64,000 nt of DNA from Massilia sp. IC2-278 (GCF_020708045.1 NZ_JAJFES010000019.1:17831-81830); one strand, 5' to 3'. Shown: positions 51,831 to 61,020, counted from the stretch's first letter. Translations and numbers: made by a program. The notes: generated from the sequence alone by a model not told the origin.

Positions 51831-52364
51831 TTACGGAGTCTCGGTAGCAGGCAGCGGTGTCGGATTCAATTCCTGCGACCACACCACCGCTGCGATCTTC
51901 CAGCCATCGGCAGTGCGCACCATTTGCCAGCTTTCCTTGCCCCAGTTTTCCTTATAGCTGCCATAGACGAAGGTGTAATCGAACCATACCTGGCCGACAT
52001 CGCCGTCGCTGTCGATGCGTGCGTTCGAAATGGTTTCGGCAACATTGACCTTGGCCTTGACGAGAGAGCTGATAAACCTGCGTGGACTACTATTGAAGGT
52101 CTTGGACGGCCGCTTCATTTCTGGTTTGGGCCGGTTTGCGTATAGCCTTTCGATACTCGCATCGGTGGTGACACCGGCCCAGGTGATATCCTCTTTCAAG
52201 AAAAGCTTTAGAAATGCTTCCTCGTCTTTGTTGATGATGGCCATACGGAAGCTTTCAATCACCTGCTCGATTTGCGCCTTGCTGTCCGCAGGCTGGGCGA
52301 GCGCATAATCGGGAACGATGGATAATCCGCCAAGCATGAGCAATGCTGCCAAAAGTTTTTTCAT
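51831..52364 (-). CDS. Exported NTF2/SnoaL-like protein
   Basis: A 177-residue protein with a signal peptide (KKLLAALLMLGGLSIVPDYALA). The mature part has the alpha+beta cone pattern of NTF2-like proteins: QIEQVIESFRMAIINKDEEAFLKLF early, GQVWFDYTFVYG in the middle and WQMVRTADGWKIAAVVWS at the end, a common ending in the family. Such proteins bind small ligands or act as enzymes; here nothing identifies the role. It stands alone and converges with the acyl-CoA dehydrogenase unit. Confidence 0.7.
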   Translation of the reverse strand: MKKLLAALLMLGGLSIVPDYALAQPADSKAQIEQVIESFRMAIINKDEEAFLKLFLKEDITWAGVTTDASIERLYANRPKPEMKRPSKTFNSSPRRFISSLVKAKVNVAETISNARIDSDGDVGQVWFDYTFVYGSYKENWGKESWQMVRTADGWKIAAVVWSQELNPTPLPATETP

Positions 52365-52617
52365 TACATTCTCTGTCTGATGGGATCATTCCAGTCGGGT
52401 GACGGAATATTGAAATTGCCGGTTCGATATGCAAAGATACGCTCGATTGTTGAGGTCTGCAATAGGCACCAATCCAGACCGATTTTGCGGCACCATACGG
52501 TGGACGATGTAATTCTTGGGGGGGGCGGGAAGATTGATATGCGACGTCTCATTCGACTCGAACCAGCCGCTGCACCCGGTTTGCCGTTGGCCAGAAGCGG
52601 CTCTTGCTTAGGTAAAT

Positions 52618-52968
52618 ATGATCTCTGAATTAGGAAAGCGGTTTCTGTTTGCGGTTGTGGTCGCTGCTGCCGTGGCGGCTGCATATTTTGCTCCTTCCGC
52701 AGAGCGGTTTTTTGCCGCCATCATCACTACCCTAGGGTTGTCAGCATTTCTGTTGAGCCGGCCATCCCTGCCTTTACAAACGCGGCTGCAGAGGATCGGG
52801 AAACGGGATGTAATCGCACCCATGCTCTTGTTCGTGGCGGCCGCCTCAATGGATTCGGAAAGATTCGCACTCTGGATCAGGTTTTACCTATACGGGAGCG
52901 TCTTTTTCATCGGACTAGGTACGGGGCTGTCTCTCCTGTTTCGCACTGAAAAGCTCGATGCCCGGTAG
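52618..52968 (+). CDS. Small membrane protein, unknown
   Basis: I do not recognise this 116-residue protein. It has three to four hydrophobic segments (LFAVVVAAAVAAAYFAP, FFAAIITTLGLSAFLL, MLLFVAAASM and a last one at YLYGSVFFIGLGTGLSLLF) and a basic loop between the second and third. No clear ribosome-binding site is seen (TAGGTAAAT upstream). The ATG at 52618 is the only good start. It is probably an inner-membrane protein, but the gene is weakly supported. Confidence 0.5.
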   Translation: MISELGKRFLFAVVVAAAVAAAYFAPSAERFFAAIITTLGLSAFLLSRPSLPLQTRLQRIGKRDVIAPMLLFVAAASMDSERFALWIRFYLYGSVFFIGLGTGLSLLFRTEKLDAR

Positions 52969-53071
52969 GTCCGCTTCGGGTCGATCATTGGGAAATTCAC
53001 TACGGCTTTCCGGATCGTGATTACCAATATCAAAGCTGCCGGATATAAGAATTCTTGAGAACCTTTTAGCT

Positions 53072-53446
53072 ATGCACATGAGAATGTCGATATCGCTCTG
53101 TTTGATGTCGGCGTCGTCCGCAGCAGCAGGGACGCCGCTGGGAACAACATGCGTTACATTCCCATCCGATTACCGTGTCTCTTCTCCGCAGACCCTCAAG
53201 CAAATAGAACGTCAGGAAAAGGCTGAGCTTTCTCATTGGCGCAAGCTCATGAAAGGTTTGCCGGAAGTGCCCGCCGCTTCCCAGAATGCGGAGTGGGTCG
53301 CTTTTAAAAAGGCGATGAAACCGGGCGATAGGATTGTCAGATACATGTCAAACAAGGACTCGTGGGAGCACCTGGCGGGAGAAGCTGGCATTGCCTTGAT
53401 GCGTTCCGGGTGCATCGTCAAGACAATGACGACGATGGTGAACTGA
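53072..53446 (+). CDS. Small exported protein, unknown
   Basis: I do not recognise this 124-residue protein. A short signal (MRMSISLCLMSASSAAA) is followed by a small domain with two cysteines (TTCVTFPSD and SGCIVKT) that may form a disulfide, and a basic helix KQIERQEKAELSHWRKLMKG. The segment GDRIVRYMSNKDSWEHLAGEAGIALM sits before the last Cys (seen as GDRIVRYMSNKDSW and EHLAGEAGIALM). An internal ATG at 53081 is an alternative start. Periplasmic location is likely. Confidence 0.5.
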   Translation: MHMRMSISLCLMSASSAAAGTPLGTTCVTFPSDYRVSSPQTLKQIERQEKAELSHWRKLMKGLPEVPAASQNAEWVAFKKAMKPGDRIVRYMSNKDSWEHLAGEAGIALMRSGCIVKTMTTMVN

Positions 53447-53557
53447 TCGGGAAGACACGCTCCTGCGTGGGGATCGTTGTCGCCGGACGTTAGTCACCTG
53501 AAAACAGTGAGACCACCGATTCGCCGGTATCGTCGTCTTTGTTGAGAAGTAGTAGTT

Positions 53558-54451
53558 TCAGCGGCCTGTCTCGCGGTACGCGCTGAATACCTCTCCCACG
53601 AAATCCACCACCGCCCTGATGCGCGCGCTCGCACGCAGGCCGCTGTGCATCGACAGCCAGATATCCTGGTCGAGCTCGGGAATACGGGGCATCGCGGCGA
53701 CCAGGTCTTGCTGGTCACTGGCGAGGAAGGTGGCCAGCACGCCGAGGCCGGCGCCATGCATTACGCCGTCGAGAATGCCGAGTCCATAGCTGCAGCGCAT
53801 CCACGGCGCCGGCGCGCCGGGCAGGGCGCGCAGCCAGCGGTCGGACTGGAATTCCGCGCGCGGCTCGTCGAAGCCCACGAAGGGTAACTCTGCCCACTCC
53901 TGTTTCGCGATGGCTGCCGCATGGCGCGTTGCGACCTCGCGGTTGCAGTACAGGCCAAAGGACAGCGTGCCGAGCTGGCGCGCGACGAGGTCGAGCTGTT
54001 CGGGGCGGTAAGGCCGGATTGCGATATCGGCTTCGCGCCGCGCCAGGCTGTACGGCCGGTGCGAAGTCACGATTTCCACCTCGACGTTCGGATAGGCGTC
54101 GTGGAAGCGCGCGAAGCGGGTCGTCAGGAAGTAGGACAGCCACTCGTCGGTATTAATGCGCACGGTGCCCGACGCCGTGTGCGCATCCTGGTGATCGCGC
54201 GTGCGTTCGATTTCCAGTGCGATCTCGCCCATCTGGCCGGCCCAGGCAATGATGTCGGCACCGAAAGCGGTGGGAATGCAACCTCCCTGGAAGCGCTCGA
54301 CCACCTTTTGTCCGAGCGCTTCTTCCAGCTCATCCAGCCGGCGCGACAGGGTCGGCGCACTCAGCCCTGCCTTCCTGGCCGCGCCGCGCAAGGTGCCTTC
54401 CTGCGCAATGAGCAGGAGCAGCCGCAAGTCATCCCAATTCGTGTGTTTCAT
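53558..54451 (-). CDS. LysR-family regulator
   Basis: A 297-residue LysR protein: NWDDLRLLLLIAQEGTLRGA, the HTH AGLSAPTLSRRLDELEEALG, then an effector domain with TNEWLSYFLT-type start and HRPYSLARREADIAIRPYRP. It belongs to the common group of LysR proteins that control a neighbouring efflux or redox gene. ATG 54451 is preferred to a GTG at 54469. It is divergent from the PACE efflux gene (173 bases apart), as is typical for this transporter class. Confidence 0.88.
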   Translation of the reverse strand: MKHTNWDDLRLLLLIAQEGTLRGAARKAGLSAPTLSRRLDELEEALGQKVVERFQGGCIPTAFGADIIAWAGQMGEIALEIERTRDHQDAHTASGTVRINTDEWLSYFLTTRFARFHDAYPNVEVEIVTSHRPYSLARREADIAIRPYRPEQLDLVARQLGTLSFGLYCNREVATRHAAAIAKQEWAELPFVGFDEPRAEFQSDRWLRALPGAPAPWMRCSYGLGILDGVMHGAGLGVLATFLASDQQDLVAAMPRIPELDQDIWLSMHSGLRASARIRAVVDFVGEVFSAYRETGR

Positions 54452-54624
54452 ATATGGAGCATGATGCACCGATTTTGTGTCTATGCATACATTTATTGAA
54501 TATGCGATGATGCTCGGCTATATCAATCGAATATCCGGATAGCGCCACACCAGCCTGTCCGTGATCGTTACAAACAGCCGTCACGGACTACTTTTCATGT
54601 CGGCTGGCAGAAAGAGAAACAGCT

Positions 54625-55059
54625 ATGCGTACCTTCCGCGACCGCGTGCGACACGCGCTCATGTTCGAAGCCGTGGCCCTGGCCATCTTCATCCCCGGTT
54701 CCGCCGCCGTCTTCGACCAGCCGATGAACCACATGGGCGTCATCGGCATTGTCTCGGCAACCATCGCCACCGTCTGGAATTTCGTGTTCAACATGGGGTT
54801 CGACCGCGCCATGCTGTATCTGCGCGGCAGCGTGCAAAAGACGATGGCGATCCGCGTGGCCCACACTTTCCTGTTCGAGGCGGGACTGGTCGTCATGCTG
54901 ATTCCGATGATCGCCTGGTACCTTGGCATCGGCCTGTGGGCCGCATTGCTGATGGACCTGGCCATCGTCACGTTCTACCTCGTGTACGGCTTCCTGTTCA
55001 ACATCGTGTACGACTGGATGTTTCCCGTCCCCGCGGCGGTACGGCCGCAAGGCGCCTGA
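54625..55059 (+). CDS. PACE-family efflux transporter (AceI-like)
   Basis: A 144-residue inner-membrane protein with four helices in two pairs, the bacterial transmembrane pair domain twice: HALMFEAVALAIFIPGSA in the first and AHTFLFEAGLVVMLIPMIAW in the second. Glu15 in the first helix corresponds to the essential acidic residue of AceI. PACE proteins expel biocides such as chlorhexidine and short diamines by proton exchange. Length is normal. It is divergent from a LysR gene. The natural substrate is unknown. Confidence 0.93.
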   Translation: MRTFRDRVRHALMFEAVALAIFIPGSAAVFDQPMNHMGVIGIVSATIATVWNFVFNMGFDRAMLYLRGSVQKTMAIRVAHTFLFEAGLVVMLIPMIAWYLGIGLWAALLMDLAIVTFYLVYGFLFNIVYDWMFPVPAAVRPQGA

Positions 55060-55080
55060 AGACGCCAGGATGGCCGGTAT

Positions 55081-55114
55081 AAAAAAAGCCGCTACCGGCC
55101 ACGGTAACGGCTTT
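55081..55114 (-). terminator. Terminator of the second catabolic operon
   Basis: On the minus strand AAAGCCGTTACC and GGTAGCGGCTTT form a 12-bp stem with one mismatch around a 6-base loop, followed by a run of T residues (seven A at 55081-55087 on the plus strand). It lies 38 bases past the stop of the binding-protein gene and also faces the PACE gene from the other side. Confidence 0.9.
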
Positions 55115-55152
55115 GCATGCCGACACAGCCCCACGGGCCGTGTCGATCGTGC

Positions 55153-56334
55153 TTACTTCCCGGCGTTCAGCGCGCGCAGGAACTGCCCCTTGATCTTGCC
55201 GCCCTCGACGGTCCCCAGGATCACGTTGGCGATGGTGCCGCCCTTGCTGTCCAGGCCATCGATATCGTTCGGGTTGTACATCGCCGGCAGCGTCGTGTAC
55301 GCCTTTTCCATCTGCGCGCGGATCGCCGCGGCATCGGTGGTGGTGCCGGCCAGCTTCATCGCCGCGACGGTCGCGTGCACGGTCGAGTAGTTCAGGCTGA
55401 TCTCGGTGCTCGGGTCCTTGCCCGGATTGAGCTTGCGATAGCGCTGGGTGAACGCCACCGCCTCCGGACGATCGTCGTTCGCCAGCGGCATCACGCCGAT
55501 CGAGCCTTCCAGCGGCGCAATGCCGCCAACCACCTTGGCCATCTCGTCGATCTTGGCCTGGTCGAGGATGATGAAGCCGCCCTTGAAGCCCAGCTCGCGC
55601 GCCTGCTTGGCGACCAGTGCGGTCGGCTCCGAGGCGCCGCCGATGAACATGACGTCCGGTTTCGCCTGCATCGCGCGGCTCACGCCGCTGTAGAAGTCGG
55701 TCGCCTTGTTGTACGACATCGGGTTCTCGGCCACGACCTTGCCGCCTTGCGCTTCCCATACCGGCTTGAAGGCTGCCGACCAGGCTTTCGCGTAATCGTG
55801 GTCGGCCTGCACCATGGCGACGTTCTTGCCGTGCTTGGCCATCATGGCCTTGGTGAACGGCATGATGTAGCCGGTGAAGTCGGGCGGGATGCGGATGGTC
55901 AGCTTGTTGCCGCGCTCGGTCACCTGCGGCAGGCTGGTGTAGGCCAGCAGCAGGACTTTCGATTTTTCGTTGAAGGCCTGGACCGCGAACACGCCGCCCG
56001 AGTGCGGCACCAGCACGGCGGCGGTCTTGTGCTGCTGGACCAGGCGCTGGACGTTGATGCCGGTTTCGGCCGGGTTGTACTTGTCGTCGAGGGCGACGAT
56101 CTCGACCTTGTAGCGCTTGCCGCCGATTTCCAGCGGCTTGGCGTTGATCTCGGCCGCGGCCATCTCCATTCCCGACAGGACGTTCTTGCCGTACAGGGCA
56201 GCGCCGCCGCTCAGCGGACCGGAGAAGCCGATCTTGATGACTTCCTGGGCGTGGGCAGCGCCGCCGGCCAGGGCCAGGCTGGCGGCTGCGGCGGCGAGGA
56301 GGGTGCGGCGGGTGAACTTGGCTTGCAACTTCAT
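55153..56334 (-). CDS. livK: LIV-type ABC transporter substrate-binding protein (second system)
   Basis: A 393-residue exported protein. The signal has a twin-arginine-like start, KFTRRTLLAAAAASLALAG, ending in GAAHA. The mature part begins QEVIKIGFSGPLSGGAALYG and continues LQ-type ligand loops with VPHSGGVFAVQAF. ATG 56334 has AAGGAGACACCACC upstream. It is the last gene of the operon, unlike the first system, where the binding protein comes first. The ligand is unknown; the alcohol and aldehyde dehydrogenases of the operon suggest an oxidisable organic compound or the acid made from it. Confidence 0.9.
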   Translation of the reverse strand: MKLQAKFTRRTLLAAAAASLALAGGAAHAQEVIKIGFSGPLSGGAALYGKNVLSGMEMAAAEINAKPLEIGGKRYKVEIVALDDKYNPAETGINVQRLVQQHKTAAVLVPHSGGVFAVQAFNEKSKVLLLAYTSLPQVTERGNKLTIRIPPDFTGYIMPFTKAMMAKHGKNVAMVQADHDYAKAWSAAFKPVWEAQGGKVVAENPMSYNKATDFYSGVSRAMQAKPDVMFIGGASEPTALVAKQARELGFKGGFIILDQAKIDEMAKVVGGIAPLEGSIGVMPLANDDRPEAVAFTQRYRKLNPGKDPSTEISLNYSTVHATVAAMKLAGTTTDAAAIRAQMEKAYTTLPAMYNPNDIDGLDSKGGTIANVILGTVEGGKIKGQFLRALNAGK

Positions 56335-56433
56335 GGTGGTGTCTCCTTGGTTTTGCTTGTTGTGGGTGCTACGTGTCAATACTCTGTCGAATCCGTCTTG
56401 CTCGTCAAGCACTGCGAAGCCAGGCTCCAGAAG

Positions 56434-57141
56434 CTAGGCTCCGATATAGGCGCGCCGGACCTGCTCATTGTTCAGCAGCTCCTCGCGCCCGCCCTCGAGC
56501 ACGATGCGGCCCTGCTCGATGACGTAGGCGCGGCTGGCGATGTTCAACGCCGCATACGCGTTCTGCTCGGCCAGCAGCACCGTGGTGCCGGCCTTGTTGA
56601 TGCGCGCGATAACCTCGAACATCTGCTTCACCACCAGCGGCGCCAGGCCGAGCGAGGGTTCGTCCAGCAGCAGCGCTTTCGGGCGGCCCATCAGGGCGCG
56701 GCCGATCGCCACCATCTGCTGCTGGCCGCCGCTCAGCGAACCGGCCGGCATGTCCTTCTTCTCGTGCAGGATCGGGAACAGCTCGAACACTTCGTCCAGC
56801 GTGCGCTGCGTGCCCTTGCTGTCGCCGCGGTGCACGTAGGCGCCGAGCGTCAGGTTCTTCAGCACCGACATGCCGGGGAAGAGCTTGCGCCCTTCGGGGC
56901 AGTGGATCAGGCCATCGGCCACGATCTGCGAGGGCTTGCGGCCCACCAGGTTCTGCGAGCCGAAGTGGATCGACCCCGACGAGGCCTTGTTCAAGCCGCT
57001 CATGGTCAGGAATATCGAGCTCTTGCCGGCGCCGTTCGAGCCGAGCAGCACCACCAGCTCGCCCTCGTTCGCGTGCAGGGTCACATCGTGCAGCGCGCGA
57101 AAGCTCCCGTAGGACAGGTTCACCTTGTCGAGTTTAAGCAT
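56434..57141 (-). CDS. livF: LIV-type ABC transporter ATPase (LivF-like, second system)
   Basis: A 235-residue ATPase: LLGSNGAGKSSIFLTMSG (Walker A), SGGQQQMVAIGRALM (signature) and KALLLDEPSLGLAPLVV (Walker B). Length and the early C-terminus fit LivF. It overlaps livG by eight bases and lies 99 bases before the binding-protein gene. Compared with the first system its signature region is canonical LSGGQQQ. Confidence 0.92.
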   Translation of the reverse strand: MLKLDKVNLSYGSFRALHDVTLHANEGELVVLLGSNGAGKSSIFLTMSGLNKASSGSIHFGSQNLVGRKPSQIVADGLIHCPEGRKLFPGMSVLKNLTLGAYVHRGDSKGTQRTLDEVFELFPILHEKKDMPAGSLSGGQQQMVAIGRALMGRPKALLLDEPSLGLAPLVVKQMFEVIARINKAGTTVLLAEQNAYAALNIASRAYVIEQGRIVLEGGREELLNNEQVRRAYIGA

Positions 57142-57892
57142 GTTCGCTCCCCAGGTAGGCTTCGATCACGACCGGGTTCGCGCGGATTTCGGCCGGCGTG
57201 CCTTCGGCGATGCGCTCGCCGTAGTTCAGCACCAGGATCTTGTCGGCCAGGTTCATGATCATGTCCATCTTGTGTTCGATCAGGCAGATCGTCAGGCCGC
57301 TGTCGGCCATCTTGCGGATCAGCCGCGCCAGGCCCTCGGTTTCTTCCGGGTTCACGCCGCCGGCCGGCTCGTCCAGCAGCAGCAGGCTGGGATCGGTGGA
57401 CAGGGCCAGGGCAAAGGCCACGCGCTTGCGTTCCTCCTGCGAGATGTCGCCGGCGATGCGCGCCTCGATGTGGGAGAGGCCCACGAAGTCGAGCGCGGCG
57501 CGCGCCTTTTCGCGGCAGCGGCGTTCTTCTTCCTTCATGCGGCGCGTGCCGAGCACGGCGTCGATCAGGGTCGAGCCGGTGCGCAGGCGGTGGCCGACGA
57601 TCAGGTTATCGAGCACGGTGGCCGTGTCGAACAGGGTCGTGGTCTGGAAGGTGCGCGCCATGCCGCGCCGCGCCACCTCGTCGGCGCGCAGGCCGGTCAC
57701 GTCTTCGCCCTTGAAGATCACCTTGCCCGAGGTCGGGGCAATCGCCCCGCTGATCAGGTTGAAGAAGGTGGTCTTGCCGGCGCCGTTCGGCCCGATGATG
57801 GCGTTGATGGTGCCGGCTTCGCACGAGGCGCTGACGTCGTTCACGGCGCACAGGCCGCCGAAGCGCTTGGTCAGGTGTTCGATCTTAAGCAT
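57134..57892 (-). CDS. livG: LIV-type ABC transporter ATPase (LivG-like, second system)
   Basis: A 252-residue ATPase with GPNGAGKTTFFNLISG, the LivG-type RRGMARTFQTTTLFD, SQEERKRVAFALAL in the signature position, and SLLLLDEPAGGVNPEE. It overlaps livM and livF by eight bases on each side, so the set is tightly coupled. Together with LivF it energises the second importer. Confidence 0.92.
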   Translation of the reverse strand: MLKIEHLTKRFGGLCAVNDVSASCEAGTINAIIGPNGAGKTTFFNLISGAIAPTSGKVIFKGEDVTGLRADEVARRGMARTFQTTTLFDTATVLDNLIVGHRLRTGSTLIDAVLGTRRMKEEERRCREKARAALDFVGLSHIEARIAGDISQEERKRVAFALALSTDPSLLLLDEPAGGVNPEETEGLARLIRKMADSGLTICLIEHKMDMIMNLADKILVLNYGERIAEGTPAEIRANPVVIEAYLGSEHA

Positions 57893-58907
57893 GCGTTGCT
57901 CCTTGCTTCGGTGCGGTCGTCGACGACGATGCAGCCGATGGTGCCGGCGCCGCAGGTGCGCGCAGCGCGGCCTTCCTGCGCTGGCGGTTCAGGTAAGTGC
58001 CGACGATCCCGTACGGCAGGAAGATGACGAGCAGGACCAGCACCGGCCCGAACACCACGAAGCGGTATTCCTGCAGCACCTGCAGGTACTGGGTCAGCCA
58101 CGGCATCGAGATCGCGCCGAGCAAAGGCCCGAGCAGGGTGCCGATGCCGCCGATCAGCATGTACATCGTCATGTCGAAGGTGTGCTCGACGCTGGCCACG
58201 GCCGGGCCGAGGAAGCGCACGTAGCCGGCGTACAAACCGCCGGCCAGGCCCGAGAAGAACACCGACAGCATAAAGGCGAGCAGCTTGTTGCGCATCAGGT
58301 TGATGCCCAGGGCCTGGGCCAGGTCGTCGCCATTGCGGATCGCCATGAAGGTGCGGCCCAGCAGCGAGTGCACGATGCGGTGCATGACCCACACGCTCGC
58401 GGCCAGGAAGAACAGCACCATGTAGTACTGGGTGCGCGGCTCGGAAAAGTCGAGCGGGCCGATGTTTTCCGGCGCCGGGATGCCCATGATGCCGACTGTG
58501 CCGTGGGTCAGGCTCTCCCACTTCTCGATCACGAGGAACATGATGTAGCCGACGCAGAGCGTGAAGATCGAGAAGAAGTGGGTCTTCAGGCGCAGCGACA
58601 CGATGCCGACGAAGAAGCCGAGGAAGGCCGCAACGAAACCGGACAGCGCGAACGACAGCCAGAACGACATGCCGTAGTCCACCGTCAGGATGCCGACCGT
58701 GTAGGCGCCCACGGCCATGAAGCCGCTGTGCGCCAGGTTGTACTGGCCGGTGTAACCCGTGATCAGGTTCAGGCCGATGGTGGCGATGGCGTAGATGAAG
58801 GCGGTCGACATCACGGTGAGGTGGTAGTCGTTATCGGCCAGGAAGGGGAAGCCGATGGCCAGCGCCAGCAGCAGCAGCCATCCGGTAGCGGGATTGAAGA
58901 GCTTCAT
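57885..58907 (-). CDS. livM: LIV-type ABC transporter permease (LivM-like, second system)
   Basis: A 340-residue membrane protein with about ten helices, including IATIGLNLITGYTGQYNLAHSGFMAVGAYTVGI (seen as GLNLITGYTGQYNLAHSGF and MAVGAYTVGI) and the coupling loop LLGRTFMAIRNGDDLAQALG. It shares one base with the livH stop (TGATG). The C-terminus has an extra Ala/Pro/Ser-rich tail of about 30 residues, not seen in the first system's LivM. Confidence 0.92.
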   Translation of the reverse strand: MKLFNPATGWLLLLALAIGFPFLADNDYHLTVMSTAFIYAIATIGLNLITGYTGQYNLAHSGFMAVGAYTVGILTVDYGMSFWLSFALSGFVAAFLGFFVGIVSLRLKTHFFSIFTLCVGYIMFLVIEKWESLTHGTVGIMGIPAPENIGPLDFSEPRTQYYMVLFFLAASVWVMHRIVHSLLGRTFMAIRNGDDLAQALGINLMRNKLLAFMLSVFFSGLAGGLYAGYVRFLGPAVASVEHTFDMTMYMLIGGIGTLLGPLLGAISMPWLTQYLQVLQEYRFVVFGPVLVLLVIFLPYGIVGTYLNRQRRKAALRAPAAPAPSAASSSTTAPKQGATHA

Positions 58908-59770
58908 CAGTGCGCTCCCTTCGCGAACAGGCCTTGCGGACGCAGCGACAGGATCAGCACCAGCAGGGCAAAGGCGATGATGTCCTTGTAGTCGGTCGAG
59001 ATGTAGAAGGCGCCGAAGGCTTCGGCAAAGCCGATGATCAGGCCGCCGACAATCGCCCCGGGCACGCTGCCCATCCCGCCCAGCACGATGATGACGAAGG
59101 CCTTGGTGATGACCAGGTGGCCCATCGAGGTGTAGACCAGGTTGATCGGTGCGTACAGCACGGCGGCCATGCCGGCCAGCGCGCCGGCAATCGCAAAGGT
59201 GAGCATCGCCACGCGGGTGGCGTCGATGCCGACCAGGGCCGCGCCTTCGCGGTTCTGGGCCATGGCGACGATCGTCGCGCCAGTCACCGTCTTTTTGAGG
59301 AACAGCTGCAGCAGCACGACCAGCAGGAAGGCGGCAGCGATGATCAGGAGGCGCTGCGCCGGCATGGTCAGGCCGCCGAAGGTGAGGATCTGGTTGTACG
59401 GCGTGGCCATGCGGTGGAAGTCCGCACCCCAGATGGCCTGGGCGCCGGCTTCCAGGAACAGCAGGATGCCGATCGAGGCGATCATGTGGTGCAGGTAGGG
59501 CGCTTTACGCAGCGGGTGGAACACCAGGCGTTCCGACACCACCGAGATCAGGGCCACCGTGACGGCGGCGCCGAGCATGCCCCACCAGTAGTTCAGGCCG
59601 AGTCTATCGATGATGAAGAAGGCGGCGTAGGCGCCGGACATGTAGAAGGCGCCGTGCGCGAAATTGGGTACGTGCAGGATGCCGTACACCAGCGTGAGCC
59701 CGAGCGCGACGAGGCTGTACACGCCGCCCAGGGTGAGTCCGTTGAGGACCTGTTGCAGGAAAAGCTCCAA
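58907..59770 (-). CDS. livH: LIV-type ABC transporter permease (LivH-like, second system)
   Basis: A 287-residue permease: LQQVLNGLTLGGVYSLVALG, LVYGILHVPNFAHGAFYMSG and a C-terminal LVLILSLRPQGLFAKGAH. The TTG at 59770 is taken as the start: GGAGACACATT lies just upstream, and an in-frame extension upstream to 59815 has no family resemblance. It follows the alcohol dehydrogenase gene by 90 bases, which include a hairpin. Confidence 0.88.
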   Translation of the reverse strand: MELFLQQVLNGLTLGGVYSLVALGLTLVYGILHVPNFAHGAFYMSGAYAAFFIIDRLGLNYWWGMLGAAVTVALISVVSERLVFHPLRKAPYLHHMIASIGILLFLEAGAQAIWGADFHRMATPYNQILTFGGLTMPAQRLLIIAAAFLLVVLLQLFLKKTVTGATIVAMAQNREGAALVGIDATRVAMLTFAIAGALAGMAAVLYAPINLVYTSMGHLVITKAFVIIVLGGMGSVPGAIVGGLIIGFAEAFGAFYISTDYKDIIAFALLVLILSLRPQGLFAKGAH

Positions 59771-59791
59771 AATGTGTCTCCATTGTTTTCT

Positions 59792-59815
59792 ATGTGCGCC
59801 TCTTGGGGCGCGCAT
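59792..59815. repeat. Intercistronic hairpin adh-livH
   Basis: ATGTGCGCC and GGCGCGCAT pair over nine positions (one T-G) around a six-base loop, between the alcohol dehydrogenase stop and livH. There is no long T run. It may moderate read-through from the dehydrogenase genes into the transporter genes. Confidence 0.6.
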
Positions 59816-59860
59816 TTATGTATGCCATGCTGCTTTTGGATGCCGTGCGGGAGAACAGGA

Positions 59861-60979
59861 TTACTCGAACATGATGACCCCTCGTGCGTTGCGGCCTTCG
59901 GCCAGGTCGGCAAATGCCTGCGGCGCTTCTTCGATGCGGTAGCGGCGGGTGATGAGTTCGTCGAGCTTCAGGCGCTTTTCGCGGTACAGGGCCAGCAGGC
60001 GCGGGAAGTCCTGGCGCGGGCGGGCCGAACCGAAATAGCTGCCGGTGAGGGTTTTCTCTTCGAAGGTGAGGCTGGCGGTGCGCACCGTGGTGCTGTCCTT
60101 TTGCGAGGCCACGCCCACGGCCACCGCCACGCCGCCCTTGGCCAGCACGCCGTAGGCCTGGGCCACGATCTCGCCCTTGCCGACGCACTCGAAGGCGTAG
60201 TCGGCGCCGCCGCCGGTGAGCTTCTTCACGGCCTTGATCAGGTCCGGCGTGGCGGCATTGATGGTGTGGGTGGCGCCGAATTCCTTTGCCATTTCGAGCT
60301 TTGCATCGGACATGTCGACCGCGACGATGGTGGCGGCGCCGGCGATGCGGCAACCCTGGATCGCGTTCAGGCCCACGCCGCCGCAGCCGAAGACCACGGC
60401 AACCGAACCCGGTTCCACCTTGGCCGTGTTGACGGCGGCGCCGACGCCGGTCATCACGCCGCAGCCGACCAGGCAGGCGCGATCCAACGCGACGTCCTGG
60501 GCGATCTTGACCACGTTATCGACGTGCAGGGTAGCGTATTCGGCCATCACGCCGCAGCCGGAGAAGATGTTGATCGGCTGGCCATCGAGGCCGCGCGTGC
60601 GCACCGTGCCGTCGGGCAGGGAGATCGCGGCCTTGGCGGCCTGGTCGCACAGCTGCGGGCGGCCGGTCTGGCACCAGCGGCACTTGCCGCACATGCTCAC
60701 GAAAGAGCTGAGCACGTGGTCGCCGACCGCGTATTCGGTCACGCCTTCGCCCACGTGCACGACCACGCCCGCGCCTTCGTGGCCGAGCACGAGCGGGGCC
60801 GGCATCGGGATGGTTCCGTTGGTGGCGGACAGGTCGCTATGGCAGATGCCGCAGGCGGCCATCTTGATCATCACCTCGCCGCGGCGCGGGTACTCGACGT
60901 CGATCTCTTCCACGACCACCGGTTCGCCGGTGGTGCGGCACACGACCGCTTTCGCGCGCTGGTACTTCGGTTCCGTCAT
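59861..60979 (-). CDS. Zinc-dependent alcohol dehydrogenase
   Basis: A 372-residue medium-chain dehydrogenase. The catalytic zinc site is CGICHSDLSATNG with GHEGAGVV, and the structural zinc Cys group is CGKCRWCQTGRPQLC. The NAD fold carries FGCGGVGLNAIQGCRIAGA and AVDMSDAKLEMAKEFGAT. It resembles class III/benzyl-alcohol-type and NDMA-dependent-like dehydrogenases. TAGGAGACACACGCAA precedes the ATG. With the aldehyde dehydrogenase upstream it can oxidise an alcohol through the aldehyde to an acid; the actual alcohol is not known. Confidence 0.9.
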   Translation of the reverse strand: MTEPKYQRAKAVVCRTTGEPVVVEEIDVEYPRRGEVMIKMAACGICHSDLSATNGTIPMPAPLVLGHEGAGVVVHVGEGVTEYAVGDHVLSSFVSMCGKCRWCQTGRPQLCDQAAKAAISLPDGTVRTRGLDGQPINIFSGCGVMAEYATLHVDNVVKIAQDVALDRACLVGCGVMTGVGAAVNTAKVEPGSVAVVFGCGGVGLNAIQGCRIAGAATIVAVDMSDAKLEMAKEFGATHTINAATPDLIKAVKKLTGGGADYAFECVGKGEIVAQAYGVLAKGGVAVAVGVASQKDSTTVRTASLTFEEKTLTGSYFGSARPRQDFPRLLALYREKRLKLDELITRRYRIEEAPQAFADLAEGRNARGVIMFE

Positions 60980-61020
60980 TTGCGTGTGTCTCCTATATTG
61001 TTGCGCTTACCTTGTTACGT

